The position numbers and the translations under genes are program-made. A DNA stretch of 64,000 nt from Tubulanus polymorphus (taxonomy: Eukaryota > Nemertea > Palaeonemertea > Tubulaniformes > Tubulanidae). The notes under the pieces are model-generated. The model was not told the DNA's origin. It made no database searches and saw nothing but the letters and a program-made list of their open reading frames with translations. Where the stretch lies: positions 126,501 through 190,500 of the forward strand of contig NC_134032.1 of NCBI RefSeq assembly GCF_964204645.1, in the 5' to 3' direction. This document shows, in pieces, positions 35,101 through 43,002 of the stretch; position 1 is the first letter of the stretch; each line of letters opens with the position of its first letter.

Positions 35101-36491
35101 TGGCACATCCAGCAGTAAGGGTCGGCTTCTCTATCCTACAGTACATAACACAGTTTTATCAGTGCATAATAAATTACAATTAGAATATGAGAAATTATTG
35201 ATCGATTCTCATTGAATCAAGCAACATCTGAATGCACACTAGCGACACCTGGTGGAAGATGGTGTCCTACTGCACACTAGCGACACCTGGTGGAAGATGG
35301 TGTCCTACTGCACACTAGCGACACCTGGTGGATCCACACTTACCGCTGTATCAGTTTTGCGACGGCGTTTCACGGGAGGCGTCTGCGACAAGTTCGCGCC
35401 GCCGGCTTCAGACGATACGATGCGTTTCCTAGACGACAGTCCTCCACCGCTCGATCCAGGTGTCACTACTGCAATGTCAGAAACAACAAAACATTACAAC
35501 AGATGGGGGCCGATCTAGGAGGAATTTTTGGGGGTCCGGACCTTTCCCCTCTAATCAATCTACTTATTATATTCCTTTTAATTGATGACGAATCATCATC
35601 ATTATCATCATTATTAAGGAAAGCCCCTTCGGGTTAGAACACAACTTTTCACAGATATTGCATGATTTTGGAATATTTTAATTGTTAGGGATAACCTCTA
35701 CTTTCCTATTGAGATTGTCCCCTTTATGTCGAAAAAATCCTCAAAAAACGCTTGTTAATTTGAAAATTAACGATCTTAGGAAATAGAATTTTCTAGATGG
35801 ATCTCTTTATCCCGTTCGTCCGGGCCCCGATGCAGCCCTAGGACCGCGATCTCGTCAGAATTACTCACCTTTCGTTACGGGACTATTTTTCGGCGTTGTC
35901 GCCGATGAATCTTTGATGCTTCCATCTCGACTGAACGTACGACGTCTCGCGTTGCCTTCTTCGGCTAATAAAATAAACATTTAATACATCGACAACTCCA
36001 AAACTAATTCAAGGTCGCCGCTGTTATCGGACTTACTTTTCCCCCCGACTTTCCCTGACTTGATCTGCTAAGAATCCAATCAATTAATGCAGTCAAATAC
36101 GTAACAATAGATGAAAACTATTCGATTTTAGGCGCAATCAAGCAATCTCTGCCTAATTGTGGAACTGGGTCCCAGTGGTTATGATCACAGGATTTCACTG
36201 TCAAAGAGCCAGTATCAACAACAATTGAATCGATACAGACAGCTGTAACTGGTCGAACTCACACCGGGTATCAGAGACTAGCACAGGCAAGAGTGAATAA
36301 ACAGCGAGGGAAAATGAAGAAATTAGACACAAATTTCTAATGGCCCATCGCTCAGATCGAATGAGTTTCAGACATGTTTAAAAGTATTAGAAAGAGTTTT
36401 TAAGGAATCGAGGAGTGTTCGAGTTCTCAGGATGAAACTATTTACCCTTCGATCTCGTTCCAATCGGGTCTTTACGACGCTGAGACGACAT
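20850..36491 (-). CDS. ZMYND8: ZMYND8-type chromatin reader (PHD-bromo-PWWP-MYND), 19 coding exons
   Basis: ZMYND8 family proteins are nuclear readers that bind acetylated and methylated histone H3/H4 tails and recruit corepressors. Exons in transcript order: 36446-36491, 35869-35964, 35344-35468, 34992-35135, 34733-34846, 34476-34568, 33664-33751, 33026-33081, 32864-32944, 31847-32088, 30200-30921, 29760-30041, 28578-29217, 27888-28170, 26816-27025, 25842-26156, 24529-24621, 21988-22092, 20850-21044. All junctions are GT-AG in phase, and the sum is 3930 nt = 1309 residues plus stop. Approximate domains: PHD 90-137, bromodomain 150-254, zinc segment 255-281, PWWP 282-362, acidic/low-complexity 363-910, coiled coil 1005-1074, MYND 1075-1111, polyQ about 1120-1143. 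The start is the ATG giving [15 protein letters not shown]. The start and the final two or three exons are the least certain. Family assignment is firm. Confidence 0.92.
21530..21850. repeat. 33 bp minisatellite (cagacaatctacagcctgta)
   Basis: About ten units of cagacaatctacagcctgta + acctgcaacccct. They sit between the last two ZMYND8 coding exons. An inverted fragment (gattgtctgag) follows at 21850-21960. Confidence 0.9.
22287..22615. repeat. 109 bp tandem repeat, 3 units
   Basis: Units contain gaacacatgtgaagtgtgga, cgatcagtttttgaaagtg and tgtctaatatctggtg. Anchor positions 22371, 22480 and 22589 are 109 bp apart. The same family is expanded at 31405-31815, and a diverged single copy lies at about 63237-63305 beyond TRAM1. 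Confidence 0.92.
22640..22808. repeat. ~45 bp minisatellite (cacacaactgtggaactgga)
   Basis: About four degenerate units of aaacccacacaactgtggaa followed by ctggatccagagtca, in a ZMYND8 intron. Same family as 23575-24005 and 28205-28565. Confidence 0.85.
22990..23520. repeat. 75 bp array: telomere-like, CCAAT and octamer motifs
   Basis: About seven 75-bp units each contain taaccctaaccctag, tgattggctgg (inverted CCAAT box), tcacctg (E-box) and atatgcaaatag (octamer ATGCAAAT). The octamers start at 23064, 23139, 23214, 23289, 23364 and 23439, exactly 75 bp apart; the seventh unit is degenerate there. The long minus-strand frame across it (22964-23539) results from the period being a multiple of three. 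Confidence 0.95.
23575..24005. repeat. ~37-47 bp minisatellite (ttaaacccacacaactgtgg)
   Basis: About ten units of ctcacagttaaattaaaccc + acacaactgtggaactg, with or without a second tggaactg duplication that changes unit length. Confidence 0.93.
24529..24621 (-). CDS. ZMYND8: GC-rich, proline-rich 31-codon exon of ZMYND8
   Basis: A GC-rich island in an AT-rich intron is flanked on the minus strand by acatttcag and CAG|gtatat. It encodes [20 protein letters not shown] then [11 protein letters not shown] in phase 0/0, fitting exactly between the MYND exon (ends phase 0) and the 21988-22092 exon (starts phase 0). Because it is symmetrical in phase it could be a skipped cassette. It was found by splice sites and composition, not homology. 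Confidence 0.7.
25842..26156 (-). CDS. ZMYND8: ZMYND8 MYND finger exon with polyglutamine
   Basis: The exon starts directly with the first zinc ligand: [19 protein letters not shown], then [16 protein letters not shown], the Cys/His pattern of MYND fingers, which recruit corepressors through PxLxP motifs. About nine residues later comes a run of about 24 glutamines encoded mainly by pure CAG (25968-26030), then [17 protein letters not shown] glutamine run of this length next to the MYND finger is not a general family feature. Confidence 0.93.
26816..27025 (-). CDS. ZMYND8: ZMYND8 coiled-coil exon
   Basis: This 70-codon, phase 0/0 exon encodes [40 protein letters not shown] and VNEAKKKQW. It is the conserved helical segment immediately before the MYND finger, presumably for dimerisation or partner binding. 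Confidence 0.92.
27192..27737. mobile_element. Two nested/adjacent MITE copies (ggcacatacctgataaaagt)
   Basis: The terminus ggcacatacctgataaaagt continuing cttattaggaccagaaag occurs at 27194 and 27536 (as ggtacatacc), with an inverted match at 27696-27733. An inner motif about the mean of 'gcctaccaactgaagttt' is repeated. A further copy lies in front of TRAM1 at 53590-53760. Non-autonomous. Confidence 0.75.
27888..30921 (-). CDS. ZMYND8: ZMYND8 central low-complexity exons
   Basis: Exons 30200-30921, 29760-30041, 28578-29217 and 27888-28170 encode the long, acidic, Glu/Ala/Ser-rich middle region. Landmarks shared with vertebrate ZMYND8 are [37 protein letters not shown], and [20 protein letters not shown] just before the coiled coil. 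A polyalanine run (GCN repeats, about 29070-29100) and a Pro/Ala tract (about 28070-28140) look like recent microsatellite growth in coding sequence. Confidence 0.88.
28205..28565. repeat. ~40 bp minisatellite (cacacaactgtggaactgga)
   Basis: About nine degenerate units in the intron next to ZMYND8 exon 28578-29217. Same consensus family as 22640-22808 and 23575-24005. Its edge lies about 10 bp from the splice donor. Confidence 0.88.
29270..29425. mobile_element. MITE of the 'gcgtctacaccgc' family
   Basis: Ends in gtgcgtctacaccgca on the left and gatacaccgcaccgcgg with agtagatgta on the right, and carries the internal aaagatggcagcacc core. Relatives lie at 34335-34450, 51600-52040, 58050-58400 and fragments at 59450 and 59933. 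Confidence 0.65.
29487..29613. mobile_element. Palindromic repeat (cagttgctcaaaagttggtt)
   Basis: gcccagttgctcaaaagttggtta on the left is mirrored by taacaaacctttgagcaactg on the right, with gtcgctatgtcaactatcca inside. Copies occur at 33908-34015, 42415-42665 (three partial) and 18865-18935. Confidence 0.75.
31405..31815. repeat. 109-110 bp tandem repeat, 4 units
   Basis: Second expansion of the gaagtgtggacgatcag family, anchors at 31411, 31521, 31631 and 31740. It ends about 30 bp from the ZMYND8 PWWP exon donor. Confidence 0.92.
31847..32944 (-). CDS. ZMYND8: ZMYND8 zinc segment and PWWP exons
   Basis: Exon 32864-32944 encodes [15 protein letters not shown] and DYWFCEPC, the Cys-rich linker typical of ZMYND8/ZMYND11. 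Exon 31847-32088 encodes [20 protein letters not shown], the PWWP core (here YPFWPA), followed by [15 protein letters not shown]. In the family the PWWP domain contributes to binding nucleosomes and methylated H3. The intervening intron is largely a 52-bp minisatellite. Confidence 0.93.
32266..32815. repeat. 52 bp minisatellite (gacagggattagaacctgat)
   Basis: About ten units of gagactctgtcacgttcctc + cctcgacagggattagaacc + tgatgacatcat. On the minus strand the unit contains GGTTCTAATCCCTG, similar to a tRNA B box, and the palindromic TGATGACATCA. It occupies most of a ZMYND8 intron. Confidence 0.94.
33026..34846 (-). CDS. ZMYND8: ZMYND8 bromodomain exons (four)
   Basis: Exons 34733-34846, 34476-34568, 33664-33751 and 33026-33081 give in order [60 protein letters not shown] and [18 protein letters not shown]. 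The acetyl-lysine pocket region (ZA loop to NCIIFNG) is intact. All junction phases agree. The introns carry MITE fragments and the 47-bp minisatellite. Confidence 0.92.
33225..33615. repeat. 47 bp minisatellite derived from a foldback element arm
   Basis: About eight units of agtctaagctcattttggtt + ctataaccaatctaacaact + tgagacc, some shortened by an internal duplication. The consensus matches the arm of the palindrome at 37991-38266 over the same length. Confidence 0.92.
34335..34455. mobile_element. MITE fragment of the 'gcgtctacaccgc' family
   Basis: gtgcgtctacaccgcggtgc at the left and an internal ggtgctgccatctttca (inverse of the gatggcagcacc core). It lies about 20 bp from the bromodomain exon at 34476. 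Confidence 0.6.
34885..34978. mobile_element. Half copy of the 19460 MITE abutting the PHD exon
   Basis: tttcctgtttctccgctctg followed by agcttaaaacttgacccggc matches the left half of 19460-19672. Its end is within about 15 bp of the PHD-exon donor at 34991. Confidence 0.7.
34992..35135 (-). CDS. ZMYND8: ZMYND8 PHD finger exon
   Basis: This 48-codon, phase 0/0 exon encodes [20 protein letters not shown], then HAKC and a DWVCPEC end: the Cys4-His-Cys3 zinc ligands of the PHD finger. The sequence is close to vertebrate ZMYND8. The acceptor is ctgtag and the donor GAG|gtaagat. Confidence 0.93.
35236..35340. repeat. 38 bp tandem repeat, 3 units, with CTCF-like core
   Basis: actagcgacacctggtgg at 35242, 35280 and 35318 with aagatggtgtcctactgcac between. 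It is a shortened form of the 77-bp repeat at 20451-20745 and directly precedes the ZMYND8 donor at 35343. Confidence 0.9.
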
Positions 36492-37000
36492 CTCAAAATC
36501 AGCTCCGCGCGTCCTCCTAAAATAGACAAACAGAACCAAAAACGTTTTACAATCGAGGTACTCAGGGATGGATTTAGAGCGGGGCTGGGGGGGGGGCGCG
36601 GAATACACCATCATTCTCGTCCGGACCGACGCCTTACAATCCTACAGCCTAGATCCAACTCTGTTTATAAATCGAGAGACAGAAATAAACGTAGAAAATA
36701 CTTTTAATTATCCATGTAATTATCATCGGTTTAATCATGGACTCCACGGTTTAATCGATTTCAGCCGTAATTAGGACATGAAAGAGATTGAAAAAATGGC
36801 ACGTCATTATCTTTTTCCTCGATTGAGTTTTTTTAAAACTCAAACGAATTTCGAAATCAAAGAGCGATGAATAAATACACGTGGCGTTAACTTCTCGTTG
36901 AAGATTTAATCGATAATAACCGATGAGAAACGCGAGTTTTCATTTACACGGAGCTCGTGAGCCCTCGGGGGAGAGTTGAATCTAGACTTACGGATTATTA
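36492..37000. other. 5' flank of ZMYND8
   Basis: No further coding exon recognised upstream of the proposed ATG. The short GC-rich frame at 36432-36774 is not supported by any family. A 5' UTR exon and promoter are likely in 36500-40700 but cannot be placed. Confidence 0.3.
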
Positions 37001-37045
37001 CATTCATTCATTCATTCATTCATTCATTCATTCATTCATTCATTC
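37001..37045. repeat. (ATTC)n microsatellite
   Basis: About eleven perfect cattcattcatt repeats. Confidence 0.97.
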
Positions 37046-37084
37046 TCTACATGAAAATCACGCCGTCAGAAAGCAGACGACTGT

Positions 37085-37385
37085 GCCTTGCTCGCAAAAA
37101 TAACATACCAACGAAATATCAGTTTGGTGGACAATCACGAATATAACATCTTGCTAAACACAAGCAGAAGCATACTCGCAAAAATAACACACCATAACTA
37201 ATATCATTCAAGCGGAAAATCACTAAAATAACATACCGCTTAACATTAGCAGACGGACACTCACGAAAATAACATACCGACGAATATCTGTTTGGTGGAC
37301 AATCGCGAAAATAACATTCCGCGATATACCAACAGAAGCTCGCGGAAATAACGTACCGACGAATATAAGCAGACGGATGAGACCC
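37085..37385. repeat. Degenerate ~55 bp tandem repeat (aaaataacataccgacgaat)
   Basis: Five or six diverged units share 'ctcgcaaaaataacataccaacgaa' and 'tttggtggacaatc'. Old array with no coding potential. Confidence 0.65.
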
Positions 37386-37681
37386 GCCTACAATTAATAG
37401 CGATGATAATTCATGATGGGAACGAATCGCAACAAAATCATCGCGACGGTGACAGTGGCGCCCTCATCACCGCAGCCGAGAGACAGATGGATAAAGTTTA
37501 ATATATAGATTACGTGTCGTTAAATTCAAGATCGGTTTTCGCGAGCGCTGATTTTATCGACTCGTCGTCGTCGACGACGACGTTTAACGACGGCCGATCG
37601 ATATCCGATAAAAACACATCGTTCTAATTCATCGCTTTCAATTTTTTTTGCTCGAAGATTTTTCACGAAACTGATTCTCCG

Positions 37682-37750
37682 TAGCGAGGGGCAAGTTTTG
37701 GGCGCGAGGGGCAAGTTTTGGGCGCGAGGGGCATGTTTTGGGCGCGAGGG
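37682..37750. repeat. 20 bp tandem repeat (gcgaggggcaagttttgggc)
   Basis: Three and a half nearly perfect 20-bp units. A similar 'gaggggcaggttttagac' motif recurs at 39928-39970. Confidence 0.88.
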
Positions 37751-37990
37751 CCGGTTCGAAACTTTCACTAAGCGGCGTCCCTACAGATCAGTCATCCCTG
37801 GATGTAAGAGTTTTAAAGGATAATCAAAATTGTTTCTATCCCAACTACAGTAAACTCCTCCTAAATCTGTTCTGTTTATCTCTCAGTAAACCATTTATTC
37901 AATTGTTTTGTAAGCAAATTTGATCTTTTACACAACTGAACTCTGTTTCTAATTCAGTAACCGCCTAATTGGGAAAAGAAAAAATCCCCA

Positions 37991-38266
37991 GGGGCCGGTT
38001 CCATAGACAGGACTTAGACTTAAGACCAGTCTAAGACAAACTTAGTTCTATAGCCTATCTAACAACTTAAGACCAGTCTTAAGGTTTAAGACCACTTTTG
38101 GACTTAAGTTATGACTGCGCGCCCCTGGGGCCAATTGCGCAGTCCTGATTTAAGTCCAAAAGTAGTCTTGAATCTTAAGACTGGTCTTAAGTTGTTAGAT
38201 AGGCTTTAGAATAGAGTTCGTCTTAGACTGGTGTTAAGTCCAAGCCCTGTCTATGGAACCGGCCCC
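37991..38266. mobile_element. 276 bp near-perfect palindromic foldback element
   Basis: ggggccggttccatagacag at the left is the inverse of ctgtctatggaaccggcccc at the right, and pairing continues over ~120 bp per arm to a centre of gactgcgc/gcgcagtc. There is no open frame. Arm sequence agtctaagacaaacttagtt + ctatagcctatctaacaact is the source-like relative of the 33225-33615 minisatellite. Confidence 0.9.
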
Positions 38267-38934
38267 GGGTCCAAACAGTACCGATATAGGCGTAGTCTAC
38301 TGCGCAACATCTTGAGTTTATAACTGAGTTTGTTTGAAAGGAGTTTTGGGAATTTTTCTCATATACTAAAGGAGTTTCAAGCACCTATTTAAGCTTTATT
38401 TGTTTAGAAGGGAGTTTTTAAGACATGAATGAGTGGTGCACAGTTATAAAAAATAGAAGACTTTTGAATAATCGCAAACAATATTTCATTTTTCTCTGAT
38501 TGATATTCGATATCTGCGCTTTATCGAAACGACATATTGTACCCGTTAAGATTTCGACACGGTGACCCCGATTCGCGCGGCTAAAAATAGCGCGCGAGCC
38601 GAATTTGTTGCCAAAAAAGCGTCTCGTTTCAAGTAGTTTTTCGACCCTGATTGAGATGTGTCGACTCTGCGTATTGTCAAGGTCTTCGAGATTACGCGCG
38701 ATGCGGCCGTTTTGAGATCGCTATAATCAGGTCGCAGTCTATTGTCGTATCTCGTTTGGCGTTCGTCCATTTATATCGAAATTCTCTGCGATATAAAAAG
38801 TGCTTTTTTAACCGCGTAGCCTTCGTGCACCTAATCTATATCGAGGTCTCGACGCTTATCTCAATATCTATAACGGTTTATTTGCTGATATTATTTTATT
38901 GATTCGTAATGTCCTTTCTGGCAGGTATTGCAGA

Positions 38935-39420
38935 GATAGAGAGGGATGAGAGAAAGATAGAGAGAGAGAGGAGAGGGAGCAAGTGAGAGGAGAGGGAGGA
39001 GAGAGAAAGGAGTGGGAGAGAAGATTGAGAGGAAGAGGGAGAGATGAAAGATAGAAAGGGAGGAGAGGGGAGTGAGAGGAGAGGGGAGTGAGAGGAGAGG
39101 GGAGAGGGGGAGGAGAGGGAGAGGGAGAGAAGAGAGGAGGGGAGATGAGTGAGAGGAGAGGTGAGAGGAGAGGGAGGAGAGGGAGAGAGAGGGGGAGAGA
39201 GAGGGGGAGGAGAGGGAGGAGAGAGGGAGGAGAGGGGAGTGAGAGGAGAGGGTGAGAGGAGAGGGGAGAGGGAGAGGGAGAGAGAGGGGGAGGAGAGGGA
39301 GGAGAGAGGGAGGAGAGGGGAGTGAGAGGAGAGGGTGAGAGGAGAGGAGAGGGTGAGAGGAGAGGGGAGAGGGAGAGAGAGGGGGAGGAGAGGGGAGAGG
39401 AGAGGGGAGAGAGGAAATAT
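38935..39420. repeat. Polypurine (GGAGAG)n tract
   Basis: About 480 bp of almost pure G/A on the plus strand. The long Ser/Pro/Leu frames on the opposite strand are products of the repeat. Such tracts can form triplex (H-) DNA. Confidence 0.95.
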
Positions 39421-39424
39421 ATCA

Positions 39425-40650
39425 AATAGAAATATCAAATCTTAAAAGTCAATCAACTATCTACACTGAGGAGCGCCCGGACAGAGCGCCCGGACAGAGC
39501 GCCGGACTGATTGTATGAAGTGTTTATCGAGCGTTTATTCTACTAACGAATTTTCAGAGGTTGTTAACGACTTAAACAATTAAAGTGTCTCTCACACACA
39601 GGCCGTGCGTCACGGCGACCGAACCCGAGAGGTCAGATTATCATTGATATCTCGACCGTGCCTCGCTCGTCGCGCTTCGAAACCGTTCGCTTGGAACGCA
39701 CTATAAAAATTCTTTGTAGTAGCCATGTACTTTAAGTTTGAGATCGCGTTGAAAGGTTTGATTTAATCAAAGCCAGTCCTTAAATCTCTGAAATACCTCC
39801 AAATACTAAATGCACGACCATATATTAGTTACACCGGGGGGGGGGGGGGGTCATCAAATTCATAAAAATATAGAAACGCAACATCAAGATCAAGAAAGCA
39901 TTACTTGGAAAATCTTCAGTCAGGCTTTAGACAGCGAGGGGCAGGTTTTAGACAGCAAGGGGCAGGTTTTTGACAACTCTTTCGACAGGTCTTAGCCAGC
40001 CCTAAGGGTCAGGTTTTAGCCAGCCTTAGGCCCTGGTGTCAGGTAGGCCTAAGGTCAAGTTTTGGAAAGCCTAGACCCGATTTTAGACCCGGTACTGTAG
40101 CCTGGTGTTAGGTAGCTCTAGGGCCAGCTTTTAGACAATATTCTCAGGCAAGGCTTAGAGAATCCCAGAGCCTGGTTTTAGCCCGGTGTTAGGCAACCCT
40201 CGGGCCAGGTTTTAGACCAGCCAACTGTTAGGCCCATTATGCTAGGTAGCCTAGTACAATTTAACTCCAGGCTGAGTCAGCTGAGACCATCTCACCTATA
40301 AAGAGACTGACTGTACTGGTGAACCCTTCTCTCAAAATCAATATAATGTGAACATTTTTCTCGTGGGGCCAATCCTTAAATATAGACGACAACAAGATTA
40401 GGTCACATAAATAAAAAAAACCGAATCAAGAACAAGATGACAGTGCCGGGAACCAATGGGACCACAAGTTCTCGGTGTAGATGTAAAAAGAATACTTTGT
40501 ATAAGATTGAAATATCAAGTGCACGCGCCTCCTAAAATAGGGCTGTCCTTCAGCCGAGCTCGGTAGAACAAGTAGGTCATATACTAACTAATAGTGTCAC
40601 ACACACAGTCGTATTTAGGCATTAAGGGTTAGATTGTCTCACAGGTGAGT
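39425..40650. other. Intergenic, weak tandem motifs only
   Basis: 39470-39505 has three short agagcgcccggac units, 39834-39850 a poly-G run, and 39925-40240 a degenerate aggttttagaca(g)c series. No gene recognised. Confidence 0.4.
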
Positions 40651-40804
40651 GCTACACGCGTCAGTTCTCTCTCTCTCTGTCTCTCGGAATCTACTGACTC
40701 CAGAGACTCCGGAGTCCTCAGCAGGAATTAGTGAAGTCATCTCTCCGCACAGGGGAAGAAAAGTGGCGATTTATCATCGAGGACTGCAGCAGCAGGAAAT
40801 TGTG
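40650..40804 (+). other. Possible 5' UTR exon of the 48782 gene
   Basis: A CT-rich stretch (tctctctctctgtctctc, 40669-40685) is followed by gaggactgcagcagcaggaaattgt and a consensus donor (gtaagtag) at 40805. The next plus-strand gene begins after an acceptor at about 48758 with a similar cagcagcagcag leader. The link is inference only and would imply an ~8 kb intron full of minisatellites. Confidence 0.25.
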
Positions 40805-41039
40805 TAAGTAGTTTTTGGCAAAATTGATGGCGAATTAATTTCGATCTCACTTTCAGTGAAGTTCGATAATATGCCTTGTGTTTAATACTGCTGTTTTAAG
40901 GCAGATCATTTTCAATGACTGTTAATCGATATTATGATTAGTTACTGATGACGTTCTGCTTGAAATTCTAATTAATCATATTCAAACTAAAAACATTCAG
41001 TAAAAAATTAGTTATTTAAGTAAAGACCTTCTTATTCTC

Positions 41040-41345
41040 AATGACTTCAACGATTCAGTAAAATTATGATTAGTTACTAATGACCGACCTCGACTTCAAA
41101 GATTCAGTCAAATTAACGACCGACCTCATTCTCGATGACTTCAACAATTCAGTAAAATTATGATTAGTAACAAGCAAAGACCTCGCTCTAAATGATTTCA
41201 ACAATTCAGTAAAATTATGATTAGTAACAAGCAAAGACCTCGCTCTAAATGATTTCAACAATTCAGTAAAATTATGATTAGTTGATCGTCTATGCTTTCT
41301 CATTCTTAACGACTTCAACGAGTCAGAAAAATTATAATTTATCAC
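41040..41345. repeat. 57 bp tandem repeat, ~5 units
   Basis: Units of aattatgattagtaacaagc + aaagacctcgctctaaatga + tttcaacaattcagtaa, three well conserved and the outer ones degenerate. The long minus-strand frame arises because 57 is a multiple of three. Confidence 0.88.
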
Positions 41346-41739
41346 CGATGCCGAATGACTTCGATATTTTCAATAGAATTATAATTAGTTTAGCCGACTT
41401 GGTAGAATTTCAAATGAATTGAAAGACAATTCAATAAAATTATAATTAATTACTAATAATAGCGTTAATGGGTTTAGATGACGCGTGCGATTTGAACAAC
41501 AACAGTGGTGCAAATTAAATCAATTTTTATTAATTAATTCTAACGAGATCAGTGACGCGCAGTAGTTAATCAGCCGGGGCTGCAGCTGCTGCTGATGCTG
41601 ATGATGCTGGTCTGCGCAGTCTCAAAGCATCCTTGATAAACAACACGTATGTTATAACATTATCTATCATTCGTCGCATCAAGTAAAGCAAGAAGCCCCC
41701 GGGCGAGTATCGAGTCTTGCCGATTTATTCCACGCGTCA

Positions 41740-42075
41740 TGAGGGCCGTTTTTATTACCGCGCGGGCCCGTCGTCGCGCGGGCGAGCGCGCGAACGTTGC
41801 GGGCGTACCCACGCGCCCGGACCGAATGCGGAGCCGCGAACGCGCCGGTCGCAAGAGCGCGCCGAGGTTCCGATCGCGAAAATAAACGCCGCGCGAAAAT
41901 TCGTGTCCGCGATCGATCGTTTAAAAATCGGCGGAAATATCAGAGACGCCGAGCACTGACGTTATCATAAATTACGCGACGCGGCGCGACGCTAAATTCA
42001 CGGCGAGTTTCGCGAAAAACTTTCCGACATTCCGAGGGCCGTTCGTCGTCCGGTGACAACAAAGCCCGAAAACGA
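41740..42075. promoter_or_regulatory. CpG-rich block of unknown role
   Basis: A sharp GC- and CpG-rich patch (for example gcgcgggcgagcgcgcgaac) in AT-rich surroundings. Open frames on both strands show no family resemblance. It could be a promoter or 5' exon of an unrecognised gene, or unmethylated DNA. Confidence 0.4.
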
Positions 42076-42414
42076 TGAACGCAAACGCGGGTGACGATAA
42101 CAACAATGGCAATGTCATCGTCGCCTTGGTTACCGACGCGTGAAGAACCAGGTAAAATAAAATCATCGTCGTTTTTTTCTTGTCGTAAAAAATGATTTCG
42201 TTCGATTTTTCCGTCGTCGTCATGGTTTTTATTGTTGTCGCGGTTAGTAAACGTAGTAACGTAATTCGTAAATTGTCGGTTTCGTTTTTTTGCCGCGTTC
42301 AAACGGTTATAATTTACGTTTGTGAAAAAATGGCTCGTAGGGTTTAGAAATACACTTTGTGTTTAAACAGAGCCGCCTAATTGTGTAAAAAAAAAAAAAC
42401 AAAATCCCTCGGGA

Positions 42415-42665
42415 CGCAGTTGCTCTATTGTCGGTTACAGTTAACCAGTGAATAGTTGATATAGTGACGATTAAAAGTTCATTGAACTGTATTTATCAGG
42501 GGCTGCAGTTACCAAAAAGTTGGTTAGAGTTAAATTAGATAGTTGACATAATGACAATTAAAAGTTCATTGTTACTATGATATCCATTAGGGGTTGCAGT
42601 TGCTCAAAAGTTGGTCAGAGTTAACCAGTGGATAGTTGACGTGGTGACAATTTAAAGTTCATTTT
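42415..42665. repeat. Three partial copies of the 'cagttgctcaaaagttggtt' repeat
   Basis: Units of about 85 bp share ggttagagttaaccagtgga and tagttgacatagtgacaatt + aaaagttcatt. They appear to be a tandemly reiterated half of the palindromic repeat at 29487-29613. Confidence 0.75.
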
Positions 42666-43002
42666 TGTTTGATTAAGGGGTAGTCTACTCTTTAGTTTGT
42701 ACAACTACGTAAAAATATTTCTAATTGCATATTTCTCAAAATTGAAGGCTTTTAAAAGGGGTTTCAAGGCATTTTGTTCAAATTAAAGGAGTTTCAAGCT
42801 TCTTTGATAGCACTTTCCGCTTACAAGGGGTTTTAAAGGAATCAAGGAATCCTCCCGCTTAATCCAGTCATCTTGCACTTACAGTAATCAAGACTGGAAT
42901 AATGACTTAATTAAGTCATTATTCCAGTCTTAAAGTACTTGAATTTTTGAAGTTGGACTTAAGAAATGAGAAATTTTATGACTTCACCAATTGATGTTTT
43001 AT

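Noticed and set aside
38868-39438. 180-185-codon Ser/Pro/Leu-rich minus-strand frames
   Set aside because: They are translations of a (GGAGAG)n polypurine tract.
41660-42302. Arg-rich frames in the CpG-rich block
   Set aside because: Open on both strands because of composition; no motif or splice support.
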